Assembly (NCBI GenBank): GCA_017483185.1
Contig: JAFULM010000045.1
Coordinates: 1 to 38,753, forward strand
Direction: 5' to 3'
DNA: 38,753 bases
Source: Prevotella sp.
GTDB taxonomy: Bacteria > Bacteroidota > Bacteroidia > Bacteroidales > Bacteroidaceae
The notes beneath the pieces were generated by a model, which ran no database searches, had not been told where the DNA came from, and saw only the letters and a program-made list of their open reading frames with translations. Positions 30,571-38,753 of this stretch are shown one piece after another. Made by a program: the position numbers and the translations under genes. The first letter of the stretch is position 1. Each line of letters opens with the position of its first letter.

Positions 30571-32553
30571 ATGGCTAAGACATTAAATTCCAGAATACCC
30601 GAAGGCCCCGTGGCCGAGAAATGGACCAACTATAAAGCTCACCAGCGTCTGGTGAACCCCAAGAACAAACTCAAGCTCGACGTCATCGTCGTAGGTACGG
30701 GTCTGGCCGGCGCCTCTGCCGCAGCCTCGCTCGGCGAGATGGGCTTCAACGTGCTCAACTTCTGCATACAGGACTCTCCCCGTCGCGCACACTCCATCGC
30801 CGCACAGGGAGGTATCAACGCCGCCAAGAACTATCAGAACGACGGCGACTCCGTCTACCGTCTGTTCTACGATACAGTGAAGGGCGGTGACTATCGTGCC
30901 CGCGAGGCCAACGTCTATCGTCTGGCCGAGGTGTCCAACGACATCATCGACCAGTGCGTGGCTCAGGGCGTGCCTTTCGCACGTGAGTACGGCGGCATGC
31001 TCGCCAACCGCTCTTTCGGCGGCGCACAGGTGTCACGTACGTTCTACGCTAAGGGACAGACCGGCCAGCAGCTGCTGCTCGGCGCCTACTCTTCGCTGAG
31101 CTGCCAGATCAAGGCCGGCAAGGTGAAGCTCTACGCCCGCTACGAGATGGAGGACGTGGTTATTGTTGACGGCCGCGCACGCGGTATCATCGCCAAGAAC
31201 CTCGTCACCGGCAAGCTGGAGCGTTTCAGCGCCAATGCCGTCGTAATCGCAACCGGCGGATACGGCAACACATACTTCCTCTCAACCAACGCTATGGGCT
31301 GCAACTGCTCTGCCGCTATGGCTTGCTACCGTAAGGGAGCCTACTTCGCCAATCCTTCTTACGTCCAGATACACCCGACGTGTATCCCCGTTCACGGTGA
31401 CAAGCAGTCGAAGCTGACCCTGATGTCCGAGTCGCTGCGTAACGACGGCCGTATCTGGGTGCCCAAGAAGCTGGAGGACGCCAAGAAGCTGCAGGCCGGC
31501 GAAATCAAGGGAAGCGACATCCCCGAGGAAGACCGCGACTACTATCTGGAGCGCCGCTATCCGGCCTTCGGTAACCTCGTGCCCCGCGACGTTGCCTCGC
31601 GTGCCGCCAAGGAGCGTTGCGACCACGGATACGGTGTCAACAACACCGGTCTGGCCGTGTTCCTCGACTTCTCCGAGTCCATCAACCGCCTCGGCATCGA
31701 CCAGATCATGCAGCGCTACGGCAACCTCTTCGACATGTATGAGGAGATTACGGACGTCAATCCCGGTGAGCTGGCCAACGAAATCAACGGCGTGAAGTAC
31801 TACAACCCGATGATGATATTCCCCGCCATCCACTACACGATGGGCGGTATCTGGGTTGACTACGAGCTTCAGACGACCATCCCCGGACTCTTCGCCATCG
31901 GCGAGTGCAACTTCTCCGACCACGGTGCAAACCGTCTCGGTGCATCCGCTCTGATGCAGGGTCTGGCCGACGGCTACTTCGTTCTGCCTTATACAATCCA
32001 GAACTATCTCGCAGACCAGTCCATCTGGCCCCGTCTCTCCACCGACCTGCCCGAATTTGCCGAGGCAGAGAAGAAGGTCGACGCCGAGATTGACCGTCTG
32101 ATGAACATCAAGGGCAAGCGCTCCGTCGACTCCATCCACAAGGAGCTCGGCCACATCATGTGGGAACACGTGGGCATGGGTCGCACCAAGGAAGGTCTTG
32201 AGGAAGGCTTGAAGCTGATGAAGGAGCTCCGCAAGGAGTTTGAGACCAACCTCTTCATCCCCGGAACCAAGGAAGGACTCAACGTGGAACTCGACAAGGC
32301 TATCCACCTGCGTGACTTCATCACTATGGGCGAGCTCGTCGCTTACGACGCCCTGCACCGTGAGGAGAGCTGCGGCGGCCACTTCCGCGAGGAGCACCAG
32401 ACCGAGGAAGGCGAGGCCAAGCGCAACGACGAGGAGTTCTTCTACGTAGGCTGCTGGGAGTATCAGGGCAGCGACGAGAAGGCACCCGAACTCATCAAGG
32501 AGCCGCTTGAGTATGAGGCAATAAAGGTACAGACCCGTAACTATAAGAACTAA
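30571..32553 (+). CDS. sdhA: Succinate dehydrogenase/fumarate reductase flavoprotein subunit
   Basis: This is the catalytic subunit, which interconverts succinate and fumarate at a covalently bound FAD. The 660-residue protein has the dinucleotide-binding motif [19 protein letters not shown] near residue 36. The FAD-linking histidine lies in [14 protein letters not shown] near 73. Substrate-site blocks include [20 protein letters not shown] near 143, [12 protein letters not shown] near 417 and [20 protein letters not shown] near 443. The form is that of the Bacillus/Wolinella-type enzymes with a b558 anchor. Spacing to sdhC is 49 nt and to sdhB 19 nt, so it is the middle gene of the operon. 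Direction in vivo is probably fumarate reduction. Confidence 0.96.
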   Translation: MAKTLNSRIPEGPVAEKWTNYKAHQRLVNPKNKLKLDVIVVGTGLAGASAAASLGEMGFNVLNFCIQDSPRRAHSIAAQGGINAAKNYQNDGDSVYRLFYDTVKGGDYRAREANVYRLAEVSNDIIDQCVAQGVPFAREYGGMLANRSFGGAQVSRTFYAKGQTGQQLLLGAYSSLSCQIKAGKVKLYARYEMEDVVIVDGRARGIIAKNLVTGKLERFSANAVVIATGGYGNTYFLSTNAMGCNCSAAMACYRKGAYFANPSYVQIHPTCIPVHGDKQSKLTLMSESLRNDGRIWVPKKLEDAKKLQAGEIKGSDIPEEDRDYYLERRYPAFGNLVPRDVASRAAKERCDHGYGVNNTGLAVFLDFSESINRLGIDQIMQRYGNLFDMYEEITDVNPGELANEINGVKYYNPMMIFPAIHYTMGGIWVDYELQTTIPGLFAIGECNFSDHGANRLGASALMQGLADGYFVLPYTIQNYLADQSIWPRLSTDLPEFAEAEKKVDAEIDRLMNIKGKRSVDSIHKELGHIMWEHVGMGRTKEGLEEGLKLMKELRKEFETNLFIPGTKEGLNVELDKAIHLRDFITMGELVAYDALHREESCGGHFREEHQTEEGEAKRNDEEFFYVGCWEYQGSDEKAPELIKEPLEYEAIKVQTRNYKN

Positions 32554-32572
32554 TAAGAAAGGATAGACTACA

Positions 32573-33328
32573 ATGGCTAAGAATATTTCATTCACATTAA
32601 AATATTGGAAGCAGAATGGCCCGAAGGACGAAGGCCACTTTGACACACGTGAGATGAAGAACATCCCCGACGACACCTCGTTCCTCGAGATGCTCGACAT
32701 CCTTAACGAAGAGCTTATCAGCGAGGGTAGCGAGCCGTTTGTGTTTGACCACGATTGCCGCGAGGGTATCTGCGGTATGTGCTCGCTCTACATCAACGGC
32801 CATCCCCACGGACCGGCAACGGGCGCAACGACCTGCCAGCTCTACATGCGCCGCTTCAACGACGGCGATGTCATCACGGTTGAGCCGTGGCGTTCGGCCG
32901 CATTCCCTGTTATCAAGGACTGCATGGTGGACCGCTCGGCGTTCGACAAGATCATCCAGGCCGGCGGCTACACGACCGTACGCACGGGCCAGGCTCAGGA
33001 CGCCAACGCCATCCTCATCCCCAAAGAGGATGCCGACGAGGCTATGGACGCTGCCACATGTATCGGTTGCGGTTGCTGTGTCGCAGCCTGCAAGAACGGC
33101 TCGGCCATGCTTTTCGTAAGTTCTAAGGTCAGCCAGCTTGCTCTGCTGCCGCAGGGCCGTCCCGAAGCTGCCAAGCGCGCCAAGGCCATGATTGCCAAGA
33201 TGGACGAACTGGGCTTCGGTAACTGCACCAACACCCGTGCCTGTGAGGCCGAGTGCCCGAAGAACGAGTCGATAGCCAATATCGCCCGTCTGAACCGCGA
33301 ATTTATCAAGGCCAAGTTAGCTGACTAA
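32573..33328 (+). CDS. sdhB: Succinate dehydrogenase/fumarate reductase iron-sulfur subunit
   Basis: SdhB passes electrons between the flavin and the cytochrome b anchor through three Fe-S clusters. The 251-residue protein has the [2Fe-2S] ligands in [17 protein letters not shown] near residues 61-78, with a further Cys in the TTCQLYM block. The [4Fe-4S] ligands are in [14 protein letters not shown] near 164-177, and the remaining ligands in [16 protein letters not shown] near 219. All expected cysteines are present. It is the last gene of the operon and is followed 24 nt later by an intrinsic terminator. Confidence 0.96.
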   Translation: MAKNISFTLKYWKQNGPKDEGHFDTREMKNIPDDTSFLEMLDILNEELISEGSEPFVFDHDCREGICGMCSLYINGHPHGPATGATTCQLYMRRFNDGDVITVEPWRSAAFPVIKDCMVDRSAFDKIIQAGGYTTVRTGQAQDANAILIPKEDADEAMDAATCIGCGCCVAACKNGSAMLFVSSKVSQLALLPQGRPEAAKRAKAMIAKMDELGFGNCTNTRACEAECPKNESIANIARLNREFIKAKLAD

Positions 33329-33352
33329 CCATCGGCCGATAACGTCTCAGAG

Positions 33353-33382
33353 GCCCCGCAAATGCCGTTTGCGGGGCTTTTT
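33353..33382 (+). terminator. Intrinsic terminator of sdhCAB
   Basis: GCCCCGCAAA (33353-33362), loop TGCCG and TTTGCGGGGC (33368-33377) are followed by TTTTT. The 10-bp G+C-rich stem and T-run are a textbook rho-independent terminator. Confidence 0.93.
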
Positions 33383-33509
33383 CTATGTTTGACAGTGGAC
33401 TCTCCTGTTGTTGGAAGAGCCTTATTGGTACAGGCCTTTGGTCTTGTTTTTTTGGTTGATATGGAGTCGATATGAAGTTGCTGATGATTGTTTTTTATAG
33501 TTAAAGTCA

Positions 33510-33538
33510 TTGTATTCAAGTTCATTTTCGTATATTTG
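33510..33538 (+). promoter_or_regulatory. Promoter of the prolyl oligopeptidase gene
   Basis: TATATTTG (33531-33538) followed by CC is a good -7 box, with TTG at 33510-33512 at a spacing of 18 nt. It lies 45 nt before the ATG at 33584. Confidence 0.6.
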
Positions 33539-33583
33539 CCGTGCGTAACACATCGAAAAGGCGTAACGAAAAGATTTTATTAT

Positions 33584-35692
33584 ATGAAAACAAAGACAAT
33601 CATGACGTTGGCATTTGCCGCGTCGTTATCACAGACAGTCATGGCGCAAATAGAATATCCGAAGGCGGCGAAAGACAACACCGTGGACGAGTATTTCGGA
33701 ACCCGTGTGGCCGACCCATACCGTTGGCTGGAGAATGACACCAGTGAGGCCACTGCCCGTTGGGTGGAGGCAGAGAACAAGGTTACAAACGCCTATCTCG
33801 CGAAGATACCCTTCCGCGACAAGCTCCTGAAGCGACTGAAGCAAGTGGCCGACTACGAGAAGATAGGTGCGCCATTCAAGCGTCACGGCCGTTACTACAT
33901 CTACCGCAACGACGGTCTGCAGAACCAGTCGGTGCTCTACACGATGGACCGTCTCGACGGCGAGCAGCGCGTCTTCCTCGACCCCAATAAGCTCTCCGAC
34001 GACGGCACGGTGGCTCTCAAAGGCGTCTATTTCTCCCATAACGGCAAGTACGCCGCCTACGCCATCTCGCGCAGCGGCAGCGACTGGGAAGAATTCTTCG
34101 TCATCGACGTTGCCACCGGCCGCCTGCTTGACGACCACATCGAGTGGGCCAAGTTCTCCGGTGCGGCATGGCATGGCGACGGTTTCTATTATAGCGCCTA
34201 CGACGCCCCGCTGGCAAAGGGCACGGAGTTCTCCGGCGTGAACGAGGGTCACAAGATATACTATCACAAGATCGGCACACCCCAGAGTGCCGACATTCTC
34301 TTCTATCAGAACCCCGCCTATCCCAAGCGCTTCTACGGCGTCTCCGTCAACGAGGAAGAGACGATGGCCTTCCTGACCGAGAGCGGCGAGGGAGCCGGCA
34401 ACAACCTCTACGTCCGCAACCTGCGCCAGCCCGACTCGCAGTTCATCCAGATGACTTCCGACATGAATTACTATTATTATCCGATAGAGAACATCGGCAA
34501 TCAGATACTGATAATGACCAACGCCGGCGCACCCCGCAGCCGCCTCATGTCCGCCTCGCTGGCCGCTCCCGGCATCAACAGCTGGATAGAGATGGTGCCG
34601 GAGAGCGAGAGCGTCTTGGAGAGCGCCGACGTCATCGGCGACCGTCTGCTGCTCACCTATTCCAAGGACGCCTCGTCCCACGCTTACGTACACGACCTTT
34701 ACGGCCGCCGTCTCCATGAGGTAACGCTGCCGATGATAGGTTCCGTCGGTTTCAGCGGCAGGAAAGGCGACAAGGAATGTTTCTACGGCTTCGGCTCCTA
34801 CACCGTGCCGACGACCATCTACAACTACGACATCGAGACCGACAAGAGCACCCTTTTCGCCGCGCCCAAAGTCTCGTTCCGGCTCTCCGACTACGTCAGC
34901 GAACAGATATTCTACACCAGCAAGGACGGCACCCGCGTACCGATGAGCATCACCTATAAGAAAGGCATGAAGCGCAACGGCCGCAATCCCGTCTTCCTTT
35001 ACGGCTATGGCGGTTTCAACATAAGCCTCACACCTTACTTCTCTTCCTCCCGCATACCGTTCCTTGAGCGCGGCGGCATCTATGCCGTGGCCAATCTGCG
35101 CGGCGGCAGCGAATACGGCGAGGAATGGCATCTGGCCGGCACGAAGCTTCAGAAGCAGAACGTCTTTGACGACTTCATCGCCGCCGCCGAATACCTCATC
35201 GCCAACCGCTACACCTCCTCCGACCGTCTGGCCATCGTCGGCGGCAGCAACGGCGGACTGCTCGTCGGTGCCTGCATGACCCAGCGTCCCGACCTCTTCC
35301 GTGTCGCCGTCCCCGAGGTGGGCGTCATGGACATGCTCCGCTACCATAAGTTCACCATCGGCTGGAACTGGGCCAGCGACTACGGCACGAGCGAGGACAG
35401 CAAGGAGATGTTTGAGTATCTCTATAAGTACTCGCCCCTCCACAATCTACGTCCCGGCACCGCCTATCCCGCCACGCTCGTCACTACGGCCGACCACGAC
35501 GACCGTGTCGTTCCCGCCCATTCGTTCAAGTTTGCCGCCACACTCCAGGAGTGTCACGCCGGAGAGGCGCCCGTGCTCATCCGCATCGACACCAAGGCCG
35601 GCCACGGCGGTGGAAAGCCGTTGACAAAAGTGCTCGAGGAGCAGGCCGACATCTATAGCTTCATACTCTACAACATGGGATTGAAGTATTGA
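33584..35692 (+). CDS. Secreted prolyl oligopeptidase family serine peptidase (S9A)
   Basis: The 702-residue enzyme cleaves short peptides after proline. It has a signal peptide (MKTKTIMTLAFAASLSQTVMA, cut before QIEYP), so it acts in the periplasm or outside. A seven-bladed beta-propeller spans about residues 90-430 and gates access, and the alpha/beta-hydrolase domain follows. The catalytic triad is Ser555 in GGSNGGLLVGA, the Asp in ADHDDRVVP (residues 637-640) and His674 in AGHGGGK. The family N-terminus YPKAAKDNTVDEYFGTRVAD is present. The ATG at 33584 is chosen because it gives a proper signal peptide and fits the promoter; the longer frame from 33488 would begin upstream of it. It is a single-gene unit with a strong two-way terminator. 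Confidence 0.96.
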   Translation: MKTKTIMTLAFAASLSQTVMAQIEYPKAAKDNTVDEYFGTRVADPYRWLENDTSEATARWVEAENKVTNAYLAKIPFRDKLLKRLKQVADYEKIGAPFKRHGRYYIYRNDGLQNQSVLYTMDRLDGEQRVFLDPNKLSDDGTVALKGVYFSHNGKYAAYAISRSGSDWEEFFVIDVATGRLLDDHIEWAKFSGAAWHGDGFYYSAYDAPLAKGTEFSGVNEGHKIYYHKIGTPQSADILFYQNPAYPKRFYGVSVNEEETMAFLTESGEGAGNNLYVRNLRQPDSQFIQMTSDMNYYYYPIENIGNQILIMTNAGAPRSRLMSASLAAPGINSWIEMVPESESVLESADVIGDRLLLTYSKDASSHAYVHDLYGRRLHEVTLPMIGSVGFSGRKGDKECFYGFGSYTVPTTIYNYDIETDKSTLFAAPKVSFRLSDYVSEQIFYTSKDGTRVPMSITYKKGMKRNGRNPVFLYGYGGFNISLTPYFSSSRIPFLERGGIYAVANLRGGSEYGEEWHLAGTKLQKQNVFDDFIAAAEYLIANRYTSSDRLAIVGGSNGGLLVGACMTQRPDLFRVAVPEVGVMDMLRYHKFTIGWNWASDYGTSEDSKEMFEYLYKYSPLHNLRPGTAYPATLVTTADHDDRVVPAHSFKFAATLQECHAGEAPVLIRIDTKAGHGGGKPLTKVLEEQADIYSFILYNMGLKY

Positions 35693-35710
35693 CCCGAAGC
35701 AATACAATGT

Positions 35711-35777
35711 AACAAAAACAAGCCGTCCGGACAGCATGGATAATGTTCTTCCAGCTGTCCGGACGGCTTGTTTTGTT
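35711..35777. terminator. Bidirectional terminator between converging genes
   Basis: AACAAAAACAAGCCGTCCGG and onward (35711-35735) pairs with GCTGTCCGGACGGCTTGTTT and onward (35754-35777) with one bulged base. A-runs on the left and T-runs on the right serve the peptidase gene and the BspA-like gene, which converge here. Confidence 0.93.
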
Positions 35778-35806
35778 ATCGTGCGTGCCGTTACGGCCGC
35801 GGTCCG

Positions 35807-38683
35807 TTATTTGATGACGACCTTCTTGCCGTTGCGGATGTAGAGTCCCTTGCCGGGCTTGGTGACGCGCTGTCCGCCGATTGTGTAGAAGACGCCGTCG
35901 TCGGTCCGGTTGTTGCCGTCGACATTCACTTCCTTGACGCCGGCGAGAATGTCGTCGATTTCCTCATCGGAGAGACCTTTGATATATAGTCTATTCCAGC
36001 CGATTGCATGTTGGTATGTCTCCAACAGACTCTCAGGCACATATAGAATGAAACGGTTGGAAGGAATGCCCGAGAAACTTGAAGGACTGCATACCGGAGG
36101 AGTCTGTGAGAGAGAATAGAACTTCTGCAACTTCAGGTTTATTTTGTAGCCATTGCCTTCAAAACCATTCATCAGATAGTCCCCTATGGCCGTGACACTT
36201 TCCGGCAGGAGATATGCTTCACGTTCTGCCCCGAGCGGATAATACTGGAGTGTGTCCATCGCCTTGCTGTATAGGACACCTTCCTTAGTCGTATGGTAGA
36301 TATTGTTTTCACCTGCCGTTATTTCCTGCATCTTGTTGCAACCGAGGAAATTGGGCCATTTGACTCTTGCGCTCCCGATGTTTGCCGATGTCATATTGCC
36401 GCACAAGCGGAAACATTCGTCTCCGATGCTGTCCACCGTCTCCGGTACGTTCACCGTGTTGATATTGTAAGCTCTGTTCAGGGCTTTCTCTCCGAGTGCC
36501 GTCAGGCTACGCTGTTTGCCGTCGATGGTCACCGTCTGCGGTATGTCAAATGTTCCGCCGGGCATCTTCACATAACCTGCAAGTTCCGCCTCTGACTGGC
36601 CGTTGGCCACATATATCAGACCGTCCTGTTCAGAAAAATCGCCAAGCACCCGGCACTTGCCCCATGCCTCATGGTTTTTGTAAGCGTCCACGGCTTCCGG
36701 CTTGACGCATATCGTACCGTCAAACGGATTGCCACTGTAAGCACACGACGGCGGTTGGATGGCGTCTATGTATATTGTGTTCACTCCGAACGCCCAATCC
36801 CCCACGTAGGTGACCGACTCCGGTATCCTTACCGTGATAAGTCTGTCGAAATGGAACGCATGAGTTCCTATGCTTGTGAGGTTCTTCGGGAGATTGATGT
36901 CCGTGAGGCTATGGTTGAAGGCGAAAGCATAACTGTCGATATGCACAATGCTTTCCGGCAGAATGACCCGCTTGAGCGGTGTGGGGTCGTAGTCTGTTTC
37001 TCCTCCATTCCTTCCGAAGGCCCATTCCAGTATGCCGACAGTCCCATCGGGGACGGTGTATTCCGCTGCCCCACGGTTGCTCGGATAGCACATAAGTTCC
37101 TTGCGGTCCGTTCCCTCAACCTTTCTGAAGAGCACACCGTCCAAATCAAAATATTTATCGTTGCTTCCGCCGGTGATGAAGATATTCTTCAGACTGTCCG
37201 GCATATAACTGTAAGAGTAAGAGCCCGACAGAAATATGTCACGAACGGTGTGCGGTATCCGCAATTCTGCTACTGCTGTCTTACCCAAGGCGCTTATTCT
37301 TATGGTCTCCAGTCCGGCGGGCAAAGCCAGTTCTGCAAGCTCGGAACAACCATAGAACGCGCCATCGGTAATCGTTTTTATGTTGTCATGCAGTGTTACA
37401 TTCTTAAGTGAGCTGCAATTTACAAACATATAATTACCAATCTCTGTCAGCTTTGACGGAGCGGTGAATGTCTCGATGCCGCTATATGCAAAAGCATATT
37501 GGCCGATATATTCCACGTTGTCCGGGATGTCGATGCTCTTCAGTTGTGTGCAATACTGGAATGTCTCGTCTTCTATGCGTTGCAGACTTTCGGGCAACTC
37601 GATATGTTTCAGGCAGGATTCCGGTTCCCTCAGACCCATTATACCGAAGTTTTGTCTGCCGATGGAACTTACCGAGGCTTTTATGTATATCTCTTCAGCG
37701 GCATTGTGGTGATAGCGATCTCCATAATCCAGAGCACCGTCCCTTATCGAAGTCACGGCCAGCTGCAACTCTCCGTATTTGATGGACGCCGGTATGGTGA
37801 TGGTTTTTTGGTCGTATGGGATGCCAATGAGCTCAGCCTCGCTGGTGGACTTGACTTTATACGTCAGACCGTCGACAACGATTTCCGGCCCTTCCACATA
37901 GTTTTTCCAGCCATCGGCATTGAGATAGGCCATCATCAGTGACGGATCATCGATGACTACCGTCACTCCTGTGTCGAAAGCGCCTGATTCGAGTGTCGGC
38001 GGAACGGAGCCGGTGGGGTGAAGCTCGGCGTAACTGAAGGCACTGCTACCGATGCTGGTGAGGCTTGCCGGCAGGACGATGACTCTTTGCATGCTGCGCG
38101 AGCTATAAAAGGCGCGGTTCTCAATGACCGTCAGCTTCGCCGGCAGCTTGATGTCTGTAAGTTGGGTACAATCATAGAAGGTATTTTCCTTTATTGTCGT
38201 GATATTATCGGGGATGTTGATAGCGGTCAGACTGCGACATCCGTAGAAGGCACCTGTCTCGATTGTCTCTACGCTCTCCGGTAGCGAAATCGTTTCAATC
38301 CCGCTTGAATAGAACGCTCTTTTTTCTATTGTTTTCAGCTGTGAGCCTTCTGCAAAGAGGACGGACGTCACTCTGGAGCCTTGAAGGTTTACGATGTCCT
38401 CTACGGTCTTAGGTACTGTCACCGTGGTAATTCCGGCACCTTGGTTCGGGTTCCAACTGGATATCTTCAGATTGACGGATGTCACGGTATATGTGACACC
38501 CTCATATTCCACCGTCTCGGGAATATTCAGTTCTTCACTCTGAAAACTTACTTTTGTCAGCTGCACCGTGTGCGCTGCTTCATCGAGAGTGGTGTAAGTG
38601 AAGTTGTCCACTGTGAAATCTGCGCAGTGCGCCGTTATCGCCATAAAGAAAGCGATGAATGATAATAGTAATTTTTTGTTCAT
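35807..38683 (-). CDS. BspA-like leucine-rich-repeat surface protein
   Basis: The 958-residue protein begins with a signal peptide (MNKKLLLSFIAFFMAITAHC). Most of the chain is LRR_5-type (BspA/TpLRR) repeats of about 23 residues, seen as I-x-x-x-A-F-Y-x-C-x-x-L-x-x-I-x-I-P, for example TIETGAFYGCRSLTAINIP and TITDGAFYGCSELAELALP. Repeats occur in blocks of about residues 90-230, 300-480 and 560-680, with other domains between them. The end, FYTIGGQRVTKPGKGLYIRN, resembles a type IX secretion sorting tail, so surface attachment or export is likely. BspA proteins are known adhesins in oral Bacteroidota, but no ligand can be assigned. The start at 38683 gives the signal peptide. No clear promoter was seen in the remaining 70 nt of the window. 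Confidence 0.92.
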   Translation of the reverse strand: MNKKLLLSFIAFFMAITAHCADFTVDNFTYTTLDEAAHTVQLTKVSFQSEELNIPETVEYEGVTYTVTSVNLKISSWNPNQGAGITTVTVPKTVEDIVNLQGSRVTSVLFAEGSQLKTIEKRAFYSSGIETISLPESVETIETGAFYGCRSLTAINIPDNITTIKENTFYDCTQLTDIKLPAKLTVIENRAFYSSRSMQRVIVLPASLTSIGSSAFSYAELHPTGSVPPTLESGAFDTGVTVVIDDPSLMMAYLNADGWKNYVEGPEIVVDGLTYKVKSTSEAELIGIPYDQKTITIPASIKYGELQLAVTSIRDGALDYGDRYHHNAAEEIYIKASVSSIGRQNFGIMGLREPESCLKHIELPESLQRIEDETFQYCTQLKSIDIPDNVEYIGQYAFAYSGIETFTAPSKLTEIGNYMFVNCSSLKNVTLHDNIKTITDGAFYGCSELAELALPAGLETIRISALGKTAVAELRIPHTVRDIFLSGSYSYSYMPDSLKNIFITGGSNDKYFDLDGVLFRKVEGTDRKELMCYPSNRGAAEYTVPDGTVGILEWAFGRNGGETDYDPTPLKRVILPESIVHIDSYAFAFNHSLTDINLPKNLTSIGTHAFHFDRLITVRIPESVTYVGDWAFGVNTIYIDAIQPPSCAYSGNPFDGTICVKPEAVDAYKNHEAWGKCRVLGDFSEQDGLIYVANGQSEAELAGYVKMPGGTFDIPQTVTIDGKQRSLTALGEKALNRAYNINTVNVPETVDSIGDECFRLCGNMTSANIGSARVKWPNFLGCNKMQEITAGENNIYHTTKEGVLYSKAMDTLQYYPLGAEREAYLLPESVTAIGDYLMNGFEGNGYKINLKLQKFYSLSQTPPVCSPSSFSGIPSNRFILYVPESLLETYQHAIGWNRLYIKGLSDEEIDDILAGVKEVNVDGNNRTDDGVFYTIGGQRVTKPGKGLYIRNGKKVVIK

Positions 38684-38753
38684 AATATATTTATACTTTG
38701 TTTGGATGATTTCCTCGGTTAGCCGATAGTGTATCTTTTTCCTGATTGCAAAA

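Noticed and set aside
33629-35443. A 604-codon open frame antisense to the prolyl oligopeptidase gene
   Set aside because: The forward strand encodes a complete peptidase with signal peptide and catalytic triad. Long antisense frames are expected from the high third-position G+C of this genome. The same applies to 3633-4847, 17136-18332 and 31282-32700.

Overview
The window looks like chromosomal DNA of a G+C-rich member of the Bacteroidota, most likely Prevotellaceae. I infer this from recurrent Bacteroidota-type promoters (a -7 box TAnnTTTG with TTTG or TTG about 19-20 nt upstream), the run mnmG, apt, uvrC, dtd, MazG-like hydrolase and deoC, a three-gene succinate dehydrogenase/fumarate reductase operon, DUF3109 and DUF3943 proteins, a BspA-type leucine-rich-repeat protein, and two secreted proteins with C-terminal sorting-like tails. 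Genus is not resolved from sequence alone.

Layout. 1-5066: YjbQ-family enzyme, a gutted two-component system reduced to a membrane segment fused to the end of an NtrC-type regulator, a small secreted peptide, and a coupled pair of envelope proteins. 5067-6132 is a gene-free kilobase built almost wholly from repeats. 6133-11723: XRE-cupin regulator, acyl-CoA synthetase, and proB-proA split by a PIN-type toxin-antitoxin pair. 11836-12415: a second (RelE-like) toxin-antitoxin pair. 12611-18101: ung, a DUF3109 protein, polA and a polyprenyl diphosphate synthase. 18372-25514, all on the minus strand: mnmG, apt, uvrC, dtd, MazG-like hydrolase and deoC, with two parS-like palindromes flanking apt. 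25924-28953: secreted GH10 xylanase. 29829-33328: sdhCAB. 33584-35692: secreted prolyl oligopeptidase. 35807-38683: BspA-like surface protein. No rRNA, tRNA, CRISPR array or intact transposase gene was seen.

What stands out is the repeat content. At least five palindromic families are interspersed: (A) about 110-132 bp with GTAGGGTCGCGACC arms, 5 copies; (B) exactly 87 bp with GTAGGGACATATTC arms, 2 copies; (C) 109 bp, G+C-rich, GTAAGGG ends, 3 copies; (D) elements around TCCCCCTTTGGGGGAG; (E) elements around GAAGAACGAAGAGT. In A and B each arm is itself GTAG followed by a potential hairpin, and two arms face each other, which is the architecture of REP/REPIN elements mobilised by RAYT transposases. 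Several pieces lie in frame inside genes: B in the N-terminus of the DUF3943 gene, and D- and E-type pieces in the acyl-CoA synthetase gene. Four arrays with an exact 11-bp period (1274-1339, 1427-1481, 5827-5892, 5968-6044) form a further unexplained signal.

Functionally the genes are mainly housekeeping (proline synthesis, DNA repair and replication, tRNA modification, purine salvage, anaerobic respiration) plus a polysaccharide- and peptide-degrading envelope set suited to a gut or oral anaerobe. The parS-like sites suggest the region may be near the replication origin.
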